A DNA stretch of 64,000 nucleotides from Garcia nutans (taxonomy: Eukaryota > Streptophyta > Magnoliopsida > Malpighiales > Euphorbiaceae), in NCBI GenBank assembly GCA_947685225.1, contig CANTUV010000033.1, positions 56,087,001 through 56,151,000 on the forward strand, in the 5' to 3' direction. A program made the translations under genes and the position numbers. The notes under the pieces are model-generated. The model was not told the origin of the DNA. It saw only the letters and a list, made by a program, of their open reading frames with translations, and did not search any database. Below, piece after piece: positions 13,301 to 26,424 of the stretch (the stretch's first letter is position 1; every line of letters starts with the position of its first letter).

Positions 13301-15179
13301 TTAGGGCGTAAAATATTTATTTATAAGGGCTATATATGATATGAAAATAACTTCTACTACTATTATTATATTGTAGAATATTTATTTATATGCGAATACA
13401 ACAATACATGGATAATAATGAATTTTTAAAATATTTTGAAATATATATAAATATTTTTTATTTTATTTTTCTACATTCATTCATTGTAGAAGATAAAAAT
13501 AAATAAATAAATAAAAGAAAACAAAATTACATTAATCAATAAGATATAAAAAAAGGCAAGTCAATTATCAACTTTTTGGCCATCTAGTTCTAAAGCTGCA
13601 TCCAACCGTACATGGAATTAATTAATTGTCTTCAATGGAGCATACAATTTTAGGTAGAATCAAGAGCTAACTATATGTTATTTTGAATTCTCTTATATAT
13701 ATATATATATATATATTATTCAATAGCAAATGGATACTTAACAAAATTTAAAAAAAAATCATCGACAAGACCATGGAATTTTTTTCAATTTTTTTAAAAT
13801 TTTTAATTGTACATAAATTACAAGAAACATTTCAATAAGGAAAATCATTCTTTAATTGCCACACCAGGAAAATAAAATAAAATGAAAAGCCCAAAAAACT
13901 CTTACTTTACATAGTGAAGCATAAAATTTGGTGACTTGGTGTTGCTGATAATTCCCTGAATATTAGTACTAAATGTTAAAGAAGAATTTTCTGATAACAA
14001 AAATATACATATATAATAAAGAAGAATTGAAGAGGCAATTACATGGAAGCATCGGCGATTAAGAAGCCACGTGACCAAAATTAATAGAGTGGGGTTCTAT
14101 GCCATCTATTCCCAATATTATTTTTTGCCCCACTAAAAAGGATGATAAACTTTTTATTAGTGACCAAAAATTAATATCCTTTTCAATAAGTTTGCCATCC
14201 CCCCCTAAAATGATAGAACATGTTTAAGTATTAATTGCTGTTATACAGTAGAAAGCCATATCATAGTAATTAAATTTGATTAAAACTTACCACTGAACTA
14301 AACTCATAAATTAATTTACAAGGGACTATTTTATTTTAATTAGAATTTTTGTGTTTAAATTTTAAATATATATATATATATATATTAAAACTCGATATAA
14401 ATATTTTACCACCCTTATAATTTTGCCTAACTTAACTCCAAACAAATAATTTATAAAAAAAAATTGATTTAGACTCGTCAATTTAGGAAATTAATGCAAC
14501 TTTGATCAAAAAATTATTTAATTAAAATTATAATAATTAAATTTCATATTCTAATTAAATATTACGTCATTATAATTTAATAATAAATTAACAAGCATAA
14601 ATTTCATTAAAATTCATTTGAATGGTTAATTAATGTCAACATTTTTGAGTTCTAAAAGTTAATGAAAAAAATAAAATATACTTATTTATAAAAATAAAAT
14701 ATATTAGTTCTAATAGTTCATGTAAAATATTAACACAAAATAACATCAATAATTTTGATTTAATTGTTTTTCTTATCATAATCTCATTATATTTCTTATA
14801 ATAGCTTAATACATGCATTGCCGCTTTAAACTTGATAAATTTAGTCATTTGACCTTACACTATTTTAATAATCATTTTATCTCTTAAATTTAATTTTTTC
14901 ATAATAAATTGATCTTTAATTATTTAGCTGACAAAATATTTCTAATTCATTTTTTAGAAACTGAAACAGCATTTTTACATTGTAAAATGTTAAAAACACT
15001 CTCTAATAATTTTAGAAATTTTTAACATATATTATAAAATTACAATAATACCCTTAAATAATTAACAAAATTTTTCACTAAAATTTTTAACCACTGGCGT
15101 CGAAAAATAATAATTTTTATCTAAAAAACTTATTCAAATTTTGTGTTTGAATCCAATTTTTTATCTAAAAATCTAATAA

Positions 15180-15430
15180 CAAGAATAAGATAAATATTTT
15201 TTGCTGAAATCTTCAAAGATCTGTTTTTTTTTTTTTTTTGCTGAAAATTTCTTTTTATTTCTTAAGAAAATTGACAAATTTGAAAATAATAAGAAGAAGA
15301 AGATAATTTTTTTTTGCCAAAAATCTTCAACAATTGGAAATTTTGAGATTATTAAAAATAAGAAGAAGAATAAAAAGGAAAAGACAAATATTTTTGTCGG
15401 AATCTTCAACGATTAGAGATTTTTATTTTT
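15180..15430. repeat. degenerate AT-rich tandem repeat
   Basis: Three to four diverged copies of a unit built around GAAATCTTCAA or GAATCTTCAAC, each followed by A/G-rich AATAAGAAGAAGA-like sequence, recur at roughly 80-100 bp. Long open frames across it, on both strands, are Phe/Lys-only low complexity and not genes. Confidence 0.45.
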
Positions 15431-16981
15431 TGTTAGAAATTTTTATTTATTAACCGGAATTAGAGAGATGATGATGATCATAAATCATGATTTCATGGAG
15501 TTTGTGACTCATGGGCTATTCAAAATCTAAGTATATTGAAATAATAATCAATTTGTTATAAAAAAAAAAATCAAGTTTGAAGGGCAATATTGTTATTCAA
15601 ACAGTACATGAGGCAAAATCATAAAAATTGTCAAGTTGAAAGTACAGTAAGTATATTAAGCCAATTATAAGACGTGAGATTTATCACCACATCCATTTGT
15701 ATTGGATTTTACACAACCATATTTTTTTTATATTAGTTTACATTTTAAAGTTTATATTTAAATTAAATTGTAAAATAGAGGGCATAATTTTTATTAAAAT
15801 TTTTTTATAGATTAATTTTTTAAAAAGTAAAGAATTATCAAAATTTAAACTAGCATTTGCTAATTGATATTTTAATAATTGAGACACCTGAAAATGTTTA
15901 TATCAAGAAAATAAAAAAAATATGTTCTATGAGATATATATAATAATTTAATATTTGCAACTACTTTAGCAGCAAACTTATTCATCATTTGTCCAACACA
16001 TTCTCACATTGGCTGAGCATTACTTAGTAGCCAAATTTTTCAGGCTCTTTAATTCTAATAAATGGGAGGCAAACTCTTAATATCCATCTAATTAGTTAAC
16101 TTTTTTATTTTCGCAGTACATTTTTATTATTATTATCCTTTTTTGGACCATCTCCTACTCTTCTTCTAACTCTATGACTGATTTTTCTTTTTTTTTCACC
16201 CTTAAATGGATAATGATAAACATTATTAATTTCCATATCTGTTTATCATTCACGCTTTGACATAGTTGACCTATGTTGACTTCTTGAATTAAATAAATAG
16301 TTATTTTGAATTTAGTCTCGAATGATTGCTATAAATTTTCAATTTTTAGTGTTAACATATTATTATTTTTAAATTGTCAAGTATCTTATAATTTATTATC
16401 GCAGACTAATTTAAATTCGCATCAAATATATCAATTAAGGGGTAAAACATCTTTTTTCAACTTTTAAAAGTGTTTCGTATATAGAGCTTGAACTCAAAAT
16501 ATTTAATTAAAGAATAAGAGACTTTCTATCATTTTATCTCATCCTTAAGGGCAATATTAACATATTATTATTAATTTATTTGAGTAGTTTTTATTTAATT
16601 AGATGGTTAATCTTATATAGGGCTATCAATTCACTATTTTATTAATTTATGTGGTTATAATAATAAGAATATTAAATTGATATACAATTTGATTGTAAAG
16701 GTTTAATAAGAACACTATGTTGAGCATTTATGAACATTTATTTGGTTCTAATAACAACAATTTGATTTGATATGCAATTTATTTATTCATCTGGTTCTAA
16801 TAATAAGAACATTGTGTTCGACTGAAATCAAATTATGAAATAATAAACAATTATTACAAAAACCATGAACGAATTAAAAGAATCGAATTTCGAAAGAGTC
16901 AGATCAACTTTATAAGGACAATGCATGAAATGATCCACAAATTACAAAGAAATTAATTAAATTAAATTACCCCCACCCATT

Positions 16982-17016
<35 letters not shown>
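16982..17016. repeat. compound (CA)n(TA)n microsatellite
   Basis: About nine CA units run straight into about nine AT units. Likely polymorphic. Confidence 0.9.
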
Positions 17017-18822
17017 TGTGGTATTCAATAAAATCTGTTACTGTCTTTATTAAATTCTCATTCATTATTTTTTTTCTTTTCTAATACTAAAAAAATCCGC
17101 TCCATTATTTAAATTATACAATATATATTCAAAATACCACTATTATTTTAAAGCATCAATACGATTCTTAAGAAAAAAAAAACCATTATGGTTTGTGGAA
17201 AACTCAAAATTTGTAGATTTAAATTTTACAAACTGATCCTAATTTATATTTTGAAGGTTTCATTTGCCTCGTGATTTTTTTTAAACGTTTTAAAAAACTA
17301 GCCAATCAAAATATTTTTTAATTAATGAAAAACTAAGCTATTTTTAAATAAGATGATTTTATTGCCTCAAAAAGAGAAATCATTCAAGAAAAAAAAAATC
17401 ATCTTTTAGAATTTGACAATTCATTATAATAAAATAAAATATATGAATATAAAATTATTAGTTTGTCAATTACTAATATTCATCATTAACAATAATTGTT
17501 GGTGACCATTGATTATTAAAAATAATTTCACATTGATTACGAATAAAAAAAAAATATAAAGACTAATATATAGTGAGAGTTTATAATTTAAATATTTAGT
17601 GTGAGATATTTTATTAGTTATAACAATATCCAATATATCAATACATATTATACGTATTTATATTCCTAATACTTTCACGTATATTATCAATCCTCTCTAT
17701 TTAAAATAATAAAAAATTAACATCGAACAATCACTGTTAATAATTAGATGCCCAATATTATCATTCTTATACATTTTTTCTTCATATCTGTTAATAAAAT
17801 TTTTAAACTACGAAATCCTTATAAAGTGTAATTATATTTATAGTCTTATAAAATAAAAATTTTAATATTTTTATTATTGTACCTAAACATTAGATGATTA
17901 GTTATTTAAAAAATTATTTTATTGAAAATTATTTTTAAAAAACAAATTATTTTATGCAAATAGATGTAGCTAAAACGTTGACCCAAGATTTAAGAGCCCA
18001 TGATGATCGTCATAGTACGTACAGATGATGGGCTGGGTCTTAATCGAAATATTCCACTTCGTTACTCGTTCATCCGGACCGTCCATTGATGAATATGAGA
18101 ACAGGGAGTCGGGAAAAATTATTTACATTTTTATTATTTAAACGAGGGAAAATTTTATGATATTTGCCTAATTATTTAACAAATAATAGGCTTTGTATAT
18201 ATTTTTTAAATTATATTTTATATTTTTAATTTTATCAATTTGATTCATAAATTATTTAATTTATTCTAATTATATTCAACAATACTAATTGTGTTCATAT
18301 ATTTATTCATTCAATAGTAATTTATTTTCATTTAAATTAACAAGTTAAAACAAAATTTAAAATTATAACTGTATCTAAATAAAACTTGTTTTTATTTTTC
18401 TCTTGCTACAACAAAAATAACTGATAATTTTGAATAAAGAATTTGACAACAAATAAGATTTTTTGTCGCTAAATTAAAATAATCATCCATCCATTCTCAT
18501 TTTCTAGTACGTTATTAGGTAAATTTGAACACAAACAACAAGGTTTAAATATAGAAACTCTGCATCACGGAAAAAAAAATAAAGCACAAGAACTCAAATT
18601 TCTCTCTTTTACATTGCAAACTTTTGGAAAAAAAAAAAAATCCTAAAATCTCTCTTGTTACATAAAATAAAAGGTCAACCTAACCCATGAAGTACTAAAA
18701 CATCAAAATTTAAATCCTAACATATCTAGGCTGTTCAAATAAAAATGTCAATTAATTATCAAAATACTAATTATTTAATAATATAATAGATAAGAACAAC
18801 TAAAAATTATAATAATAATTAA

Positions 18823-19461
18823 TCAAAAGCTCCATGGATCTTTAGACCAATCCCAATTGAACCCATCTCCAGTACTACTCATTGTAGCGACTCCCGTATC
18901 ATCATTGCTATCCAAGAAATTATTCTCGAAACCAAACTCATCATCAGGCCAACACCTAATATCATCCCCTAATCCATCAAATAAACTCATTGAAGCACTT
19001 GAACCACTCCCACTAATAATTGCACTTGTATTATTATTATCAAAATCTTGTACTACTGATGTTGAACTTGAACTAATTATCGATTCACCATCGCAGCTAC
19101 CAAGTTCTTGACAAGCAGCAGGCAAACAATCATTAATAAAAGCACTAGTATTGGCACTACTTGTAGTAGTAGTAGTGGTAGTAACTGGTACATGTGGCAA
19201 ATTAAGTGTAGCAGAGGTGCCATAAAGTGTAAGAGCAGCTTGATCATAAGCCATAGCAGCTTCATGGGAAGTATTAAAAGTACCTAACCAAATCCTATTA
19301 CCTCTTTTTGGTTCTCTAATTTCAGCAACCCATTTGCCCCAAGTTCTTTGCCTTACTCCTCTGTAAGTACATAATGCATTTTCTGGTCCTCCTTTCCCTT
19401 TCATACACCCTTTTCTTGACCTTCTCATGGAGACTTTCTTCTTCTTTGTTTCTTTTTCCAT
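18823..19461 (-). CDS. DREB2-type AP2/ERF transcription factor, intronless
   Basis: A nuclear transcription factor predicted to bind DRE/CRT (A/GCCGAC) promoter elements in drought, heat or salt responses. The 212-aa protein starts with a Lys-rich nuclear localisation segment (residues 4-17), then the DREB2 signature [13 protein letters not shown] (16-28), then one AP2 domain (about 32-89) containing [12 protein letters not shown] and AEIREP. Val45 and Glu50 sit at AP2 positions 14 and 19, the DREB-type pair. The C-terminal half is Ser/Thr/Asp-rich with a Trp-rich acidic end ([10 protein letters not shown]), as in activation domains. It most resembles Arabidopsis DREB2D. The frame stays open upstream to 19707, adding 82 residues without family resemblance; the start at 19461 is preferred because it directly precedes the nuclear signal and the upstream stretch contains promoter-like motifs. 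No intron, as usual in this family. Confidence 0.92.
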   Translation of the reverse strand: MEKETKKKKVSMRRSRKGCMKGKGGPENALCTYRGVRQRTWGKWVAEIREPKRGNRIWLGTFNTSHEAAMAYDQAALTLYGTSATLNLPHVPVTTTTTTTSSANTSAFINDCLPAACQELGSCDGESIISSSSTSVVQDFDNNNTSAIISGSGSSASMSLFDGLGDDIRCWPDDEFGFENNFLDSNDDTGVATMSSTGDGFNWDWSKDPWSF

Positions 19462-20640
19462 TAATTTTTTTTCTTTTCTTTTATCTCCCTCTGCTGGAAA
19501 ATTTGCCGAAATTTGAATTTGAAGTATTGCTGCGGACAAACAAATAGGCGAAGGGGTTATTTGTTGACGTGCCAAGTGAGTAAATCCAGTTATGGAGGTT
19601 TGTGTACAGAGGAATTGGGTGTTTGACACGTGTAACGAATAAATAGATGATTGCTTGCTCATTTCGTTGGCACATGTCGAACAGTACACCTGTCTGTTAC
19701 TGCTCAAGGTACTTCGCTACGAAGTAGTTTAATTTCTTTCATTATTTTTATTTTTCCCTTCCCCCAAGGCAGCGTTTAGACTGTCACGGCCTTTCATGCT
19801 GGGCTCTGGACGGGGGCCTAAAGAAATTAATTAAAATAAAAATTAAAAGGATCCGTGAGCTTGTGAGAAAGGCAGAAAGCCACTAATTAATTAAGAATAT
19901 TGTCGCATGTTTTACAATGTTTATCATATAATCTCGTAGTTGAAAATTTTAGAATGAAAGATGGGATTTATCGTGTAATAAATAATAATTATTGTTTAAT
20001 AAAAAATTAAAATAATTTTTCATAAAATTTTAATTAATTATTATTAAATCAGCTGTTAAAAATTGTGTAAATATAATGGATCATATCTATACAAAAAATG
20101 AGATGATTCAATATCCAAAATCACATATCAAGTATTGTTATCAAACATCAGAAAATTTTGATCAGTTTTTCAATTATATATATATTTTTTAATTATTTAG
20201 ATTATGTGCATAGTTTTATATTAATTATATATGAAAAAAGCTACACTTAAAATTTAAACCCAAAACTAAAAAAAAGGATAACTCACTATTCATCAAGTCA
20301 CAATTTGGTGATTAGATTATATTGCATTAAGTAATTTTGTAATTTACAATTTACTTTAAAGTAAACTTTTTTTTTTTATTGCATTGAGTATTCTTGTAAT
20401 TTTACTTTTTTATTTTTAAGTTTTTTTTGTAAATTACTCTTTCACGGACAAGGGAGCCTAAAAATTTTTATATGGGCCAGAACCAGACTTTTCACAGAGA
20501 CTTGGAAAAGCTGAAAACAAGACCTCTCATGGACCTCAACCAAATATCCATGGGCCCATAAAGTCCACTATTTACGATAGTATTTCATTTTCATTTCGGA
20601 GGTCCGGTTTTGTAAATCTGAAAAATGTACTGTGCCAGTG
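19462..20640. promoter_or_regulatory. head-to-head upstream region between DREB2 and GCN1
   Basis: The two genes diverge from here. On the DREB2 side a palindromic G-box CACGTG lies at 19627-19632, a TATTTAT element at about 19641-19647 and a TGACGTG motif near 19565-19571. G-box/ABRE cores are bound by bZIP factors and fit a stress gene, but their function here is inferred. The central part (about 19900-20450) is plain AT-rich sequence. Confidence 0.45.
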
Positions 20641-20686
20641 GAACTTTATTTTGTGTCCCATTCACAGTCTCCTCAGTGAGCTTCTA

Positions 20687-20695
20687 AAACCCTAA
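20687..20695 (+). promoter_or_regulatory. telo-box (AAACCCTAA) upstream of GCN1
   Basis: AAACCCTAA lies 128 bp before the GCN1 start codon. Telo-boxes are enriched near the transcription start of plant genes for translation and ribosome biogenesis, which suits a translation regulator. The role is inferred from motif and position. Confidence 0.5.
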
Positions 20696-20741
20696 CCAAA
20701 ACTCAACTCAAAGCGCACTTTCCTTTCATCACTGTTGCTAT

Positions 20742-20780
20742 ATGCATCATCTGCTCTCCGTTTCCATCGTCGGAGCTTGA
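20742..20780 (+). other. upstream ORF (12 codons) in the presumed GCN1 leader
   Basis: An ATG at 20742 opens a frame ending in TGA at 20778-20780, 42 nt before the main ATG at 20823. Whether the transcript includes it depends on the unknown transcription start. If it does, it could dampen GCN1 translation. Confidence 0.4.
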
Positions 20781-20822
20781 ATTATTTATTCGGATCCTTA
20801 AACCGGACCATCCCGTTTCTCA

Positions 20823-23800
20823 ATGGCGGATTCTTTCATTTCCATTGCCGCCTCCGTCTCTACCCCGTCCACCAAGAAACGGGTCCGGATCTTCCGTGAT
20901 GATATCCCTTCGATTCTTAACAATTCAGGCAAGCACTCACGTCGTCAGCCCAAATATCAATTTTCGTTTTCATTTTCACTTAGATTTATCTTCTTATAAC
21001 CAGAAACTTGAAACATTGTTCATGGAGGCAGACTAAGTAATGATGAATTATGAAAGTAGAACTATTAAGTTAAATAAGAGAGACTGATTATGTTTAAGAC
21101 TGTAATTATAGAACTTTTAAACATCTGATTCAAAGTTCTGCATGCCCCATATTTTGAGTATCTGATTAACTAACTTTCAAGTTGCAAAATAATCACCACG
21201 TCAGCCAATTTGCGTGGGAGGCTATAGAAAGTGATGCAGTTTGAGATAAACTTTTTTTCCAGTTTGTTTAAATTAATTTTAGTTTTATTTTGAGAAGTGA
21301 TGAAATTGAAGGTTTGAGCAATTATTACAGCCAATACAATACAGCACTATATCAACTTTCATTGGTTCTTTGCATTATGTAATGGCATCTGTTTTAGATG
21401 TTATTTGGAAATTAGGATTGATTTTACGTGTTAAGATGGGAGTTAAGTTTTGTGCAGTTGGACATTTAAATTGTAGTTTTTCCCGGCTTATATGTATTTG
21501 GTGCATTGTCAATGTATAGCATTGTAAAATAACAATGAATAAATGGGAACTTATAGGTTTCTGTGTTTGTTAAATGTATTAATTTGGCTTTTGGCTGTTG
21601 TTAAATTGTGTGTTTTCTTGTTTCTTTTTCTATTTCTTAGTTTTTATCTTATTTTCCAGGTGGAAAATTGTTAACTGTGAAATTTGCTCATTCTTTAGAT
21701 TTTTCAATTTTCAATTTTCTCTTTCTCTCTGGGAGTTTTTTATTTCACTTTTCGAAAAGCAGCATTTCATTGAAAATACTAATTGTTTAAATGCGAATAT
21801 ATAAATAGTTTCACAGTGTGATCACTTAATAACTTAAAAATATAAATATATTTATTTCAAACCAATGACTATCATCCTGCATTTTTGTTTTCAGAAAATT
21901 TTTCTCTGCTCCATCTAATGTTTCTGTTAATCGATATTGTGATGAGTCGAGTTGATTTTTTTTATCGTATGAGAGGAATTCAAATGTTATCTATTCTTTA
22001 CCCATGGCCTTGTTATTCTGAAAAAAATAACCTAAATCAACAGAACTTATGTGGCCAGGGCCTCTGTGGACTTCTTTTATCCTCATTCACATCTGCCACA
22101 AGGTCAACATTATGTTATTTGTGTGCAATATATGCATGAACTCTTAACATGATGAGGGTTCTTTCATTATTCTTTGTACTAGGATATTATGTTTAGTACC
22201 GGCCTAAACTCAGCCTTCCTTAAACATGCGCATTAGGTGTTATGGTAATTATATTATTCAGGGCTTCATTATTGTTGGGCTAATAATTGAATTTTTATGC
22301 TGTCCAGAGATGTCTCCTGAACTTGCTTTGTCATTAGTAGATATTGTTTTTAAAACATTGTCTATATATGAGGACCTTAGATCAAGGAAGGCTGTTGATG
22401 ACTTGATAGTGAAAGCTTTAGGTGAAAATACTTTCATGAAAAATTTTGCTGCAGCTCTTGTTCAGACCATGGAAAGGCAGTCAAAATTCCCTTCTCATGT
22501 TGGCTGCTTTAGACTTCTCAAGTGGTCATGTCTTCTGTTATGCAAGAGCCAGTTTTTAGCAGTTTCAAAGAATGCTGCATTCAGAGTTGCAGCAGTACAG
22601 GCATCTCTACTTCATATTGTTTTACGAAGATCTTTTCGTGAGCAAAGGGCTTGCAAGAAATTATTTTTTCATTTATTTTTACAGGTTTGTTTCTATTTAT
22701 ATTTTTGTCGTTGTAAGGGAGGATACACTGTTGACTTGGCTCAAGTCTTTCTAATGATCCCAATGTTCTATGTCATTTTCCCAGTCACCAGACATATACA
22801 AAATCTACATGGAGGAATTAAAGGATGCACGGATCCCCTACAAAGACAGTCCAGAACTAATGGGGCTACTGCTGGAGTTTTCGATAGCATCATCTTCGTT
22901 TGGACAATTCAAGGTTATGAATCTTAAATTTTCACATCTTGTGCTACTGTAGATATTCCTTGATATGGGAATATCGGATGTTGGTGGTTTTATGTTATAT
23001 AGATAATTGCTGAAGTCATGACATCTTTTTTTGTTCTGTGCAGCCAATTTTTCTTGACATATATGTTAAAGCAATTTTAAATGCCAAAGAAAAGCCATCA
23101 GTAGAGCTTAAAATATCTTTTCGTCCACTTTTTATGCATTTGTTGCATGAGGATTTTCAAAATATTGTGGTTCCGGCTTCAGTAAAAATGTTAAAGCGCA
23201 ACCCTGAGATTGTGTTGGAAACAGTGGGAATTCTTTTGAAATTAGTTGAAATTGATTTGAGCAAGTATGCCAATGAACTTCTTTCAGTAGTATTATCACA
23301 AGCTCGACACACAGATGAAGGTAGAAGACTTGGGGCATTGGCTATAGTTCGTTGTTTGAGCCAAAAGTCGAGTAACCCTGATGCTTTAGAAGCGATGTTT
23401 ACTGCTGTTAAAGCTGTAATTGGAGGTATGAGTTCGCTCTATATAGTTCCTCGTTTTGGCTTATAGTATTATGGTTTTGATGCTCCATTAGCAAATTTTC
23501 ATTTAATATTTGGTTGAGCTTCTGCGAACTCATGTTTCCTATGTCATCAGGTTCTGAAGGGAGACTTCAATTTCCTTATCAGAGAATTGGCATGTTTAAT
23601 GCTCTTCAAGAATTGTCATATGCTCCTGAAGGAAAATATATAGGCAACCTGTCACGTACAATATGTGGGTTCCTTTTATCTTGCTGTAAAGATGAGGGTA
23701 ATAAGTTCCCTGCCAACCTCTTTTGTTGTTATTGATGATATTCAATGGCCACTTCTGTTTATTGGTGTATGCATTTTCTCCTCTCTTTGTTGCCTCTCTT

Positions 23801-26424
23801 TCCCAATTTTCAAATTTCCAGGAAATGAAGAGGTAAAGCTTGCAATTTTGTCTGCTGTTGCTTCTTGGGCAGCACGATCTAATGATGCTGTTCAGACAGA
23901 TGTCGTTTCTTTTTTTGCTTCTGGTCTTAAGGAGAAGGAAGTTTTAAGAAGGGGACATCTTCGTTGTCTACGGGTTATATGCAAAAATGCTGATGCTGTC
24001 TTGCAGGTAATTTTGGCTAGTCAATTTATGTTTTTATGGAGGTTTTGCAGACTAGTCTATGCTGATGTATTGTAACTTTAGTTAAACTTGCTAATTGTGC
24101 ACTTCAGATATCCTCTTTGCTTGGGCCTCTTATTCAACTCGTAAAAACTGGTTTTGTTAAAGCCGTGCAGCGGTTGGATGGTTTATATGCTTTGCTTATT
24201 GCTGGGAAGATTGCAGCTGCTGATGTCAAAGCAGGTTTCTGTAACTAGCTCTTGTTTTAGTGTCATTATAAGAGATATGCTAATATTGACTTGAAATATA
24301 AGCTGGTATTCTTTTTCTGCTTCATACTTCTTTGGCTTCTGATTTGTTTATCTTCGAACTGATTTTTTTTCCTTCTTTTTGTCTCCTAGAGGAGACTCTG
24401 TCAAAGGAAAAGATCTGGTCTTTGATTTCTCAAAATGAACCTTCACTTGTACAAATATCTATGGTAGCTTTTTGCTCACTCTCTGGCTGTCAGTTAATAT
24501 TTTGTGCATGTGTATGCTCATCTATTGTTTTAAATGAATTCCATGTGCTGTACAGGTTTTGAAATTGTCTACTGAGGATTGCTTGGCATGTGTTGATCTT
24601 CTTGAGGTGCTCTTAGTGGAACATTCGCGCAGGTCTTTCATTTGTACTACGCTATTTTTCTAACATTTAGGTTTTTATTTTATTTACTATGAGGTGTATT
24701 CTAAGCTGCTTCTCTGTTCATTGTTATGCAGAGTTTTGGAAGCTTTTTCAATCAAATTGCTATTTCAGGTACAGCTTGCATGTAATGGATTTTCCCCCCC
24801 TCCAATGAGAAGTTATGATAACTTTTTATGCATCGAGTGCAGTTAGTAGTCTTCTTACTATGCCATCCAAGTTGGGAGGTTTGAAAAACATCACAAGATG
24901 CCGCTAAAAGGATAATTAATTCTACCCCACAATTATCTGAAGCTCTTTTAACAGAGTTCACAACTTTTCTCTTTGTAGTTTCAGAGAGAATTTTTGTTTT
25001 GAAAACAAGGTAAACTTTTAGCTCATGGCTCTAATTATGTGTGTGTGTTTTTTTGAGTTAGTTACATATTTATGCTGTATAGAGAATGCATGGTCATTTT
25101 TTCAAATAAGTTGTGAATTGCAATTCTACTGGCTTGCTTCCTTTTGGTTCATGAAACATGAAACAAACAGTTTGTCCCCCTTTTTTTATATTTTTCTTTT
25201 TGTTGATTGTTCTAATATCTCTGGGTGCGATAGTGTTTTGGACCTCTGGTGTTTTTGTTAAGTTTCTTATTCTCATCTTTGGTGGATGGAATCTCAAGTC
25301 ACGTTTCTGTAGTGACACAGATAATTTCTCGGACGCTCAATTTCCTTTTCTTCCATCAGTTGAGGTATTGGTGAAGGCTTTAGTTGTGATATCGTCTGCA
25401 ACTCTTGCTGCTTCTCCTAGTACATTGACTCAAATTATATTCTGCTCACATCATCCATATATTGTTGGAACTGCTAAAAGAGATGTAGTATGGAGGGTAA
25501 ATCTCTATCAATTTGTCTTCCTTTTAACATTTCAAAGTCAGGTTAGTTGCACCTTGCCATCAATGGCAATAACATTTAAGATTATCTTTGCCCATAAAGG
25601 TCAAAATGTGAACCCAGAAGCTAAACCTATTGTAGTTGAATGTAATCTTTGGCATGTTCAGGCATGAGAGTTTTGGAAAATGACCAGAAAACCTAAGTTA
25701 GATATGACTTGCCCTTTGTCCATACATTATCAAAAAACTTAATTTAGTTGTTGAGTTTTATAAATTTTTTTTTTAGTCCAAAATTTGTAAAAACTTGTGA
25801 AAGGTTGCAAAAGTATGCAGTTAGTCATCCAAAAATGTTCTAAAATAGATGAGTTTCTGTGATACCCATCTGTATACAAGTTTTTATTCTCTACTGTCGC
25901 TTCTGGGCACCTAAAAAAATTCAGTGAGTGAAGTTAATGTCAGTTATCACATATACAATTTCCAGTATTTTGAAATCTATAAATTGTTCTTGTACATTTT
26001 TGGGGGATTGCTTATTTACTTGCACATGGACAATATCTATGTGAAGCAGTCTGTAAGCCTCCATTTTGGTTATATTGTGATCATATTAGTAATAAGTAGG
26101 GCTAAAAATACAAATCAAATATTTCTTTTTTGAAGCGATTTGTCCTTATTGGAAAATTCCGAAATAGGAAGTATAACTAACAATGAGAATGACTAAAAGC
26201 TTGCCAAATTAGGTTGGAAGTGCTAAATATAAAATGGCCGGATGAGGGGCTTATTTTACAAGAATAGGCAGTTGGTTGATAGCAGAGAAGGTCATGTATA
26301 TTTTGCCTATGTTAGGTTTGATTGACTATTATTCTTTCATTTGCAGAGGGTACGCAATTGTTTGCAAACTCTTGGTTTTGATGTCACTGGCATTATCTCT
26401 GCAGATATTGAGAATTTATGCAAG
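20823..26424 (+). pseudogene. GCN1: GCN1 exons 1-13 (N-terminal HEAT region)
   Basis: Exons: 20823-20928, 22308-22684, 22785-22913, 23044-23425, 23551-23697, 23822-24006, 24108-24234, 24390-24463, 24556-24632, 24732-24768, 24843-25009, 25313-25496, 26347-26424. Exon 1 starts MADSFISIAAS and ends at a CAG|GCAAGC donor, a strong GC-AG type. Later exons show GCN1 landmarks such as RKAVDD, IPYKDSPEL, MLKRNPEIVLE, RLGALAIV, EGKYIG, LKEKEVLRRGHLRC, LVKTGFVKAVQRLDG, ISQNEPSLVQ and FLPSVEVLVKAL. In exon 11, between LCHPSWEV and KT, the codon at 24882-24884 is TGA where relatives have Arg; a CGA-to-TGA transition explains it. Exon 11 keeps a length of 167 bp with correct phase, so it is otherwise undamaged. 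Intron 1 (about 1.4 kb) and intron 12 show no gene. Confidence 0.88.

Larger units (their letters stand above)
10320..18822. other. AT-rich intergenic DNA, no gene seen
   Basis: About 8.5 kb with no recognisable conserved frame on either strand. It contains poly(A)/poly(T) runs, a (TA)n stretch near 13694-13714, a CA/TA compound microsatellite at 16982-17016 and a degenerate repeat at 15180-15430. A short duplicated motif with AAAATAATACATAA lies near 12475-12515. No tRNA-like cloverleaf was noticed. Confidence 0.65.

Noticed and set aside
15173..15416. Open frames on both strands, 71-78 codons
   Set aside because: Phe/Lys low-complexity translations of poly(A)/poly(T) and GAA repeats.
22226..22307. 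Upstream extension of the exon 2 frame (MRIRCYGNYIIQG...)
   Set aside because: It is the 3' end of intron 1; the acceptor TGTCCAG at 22301-22307 and the phase from exon 1 place the exon start at 22308.
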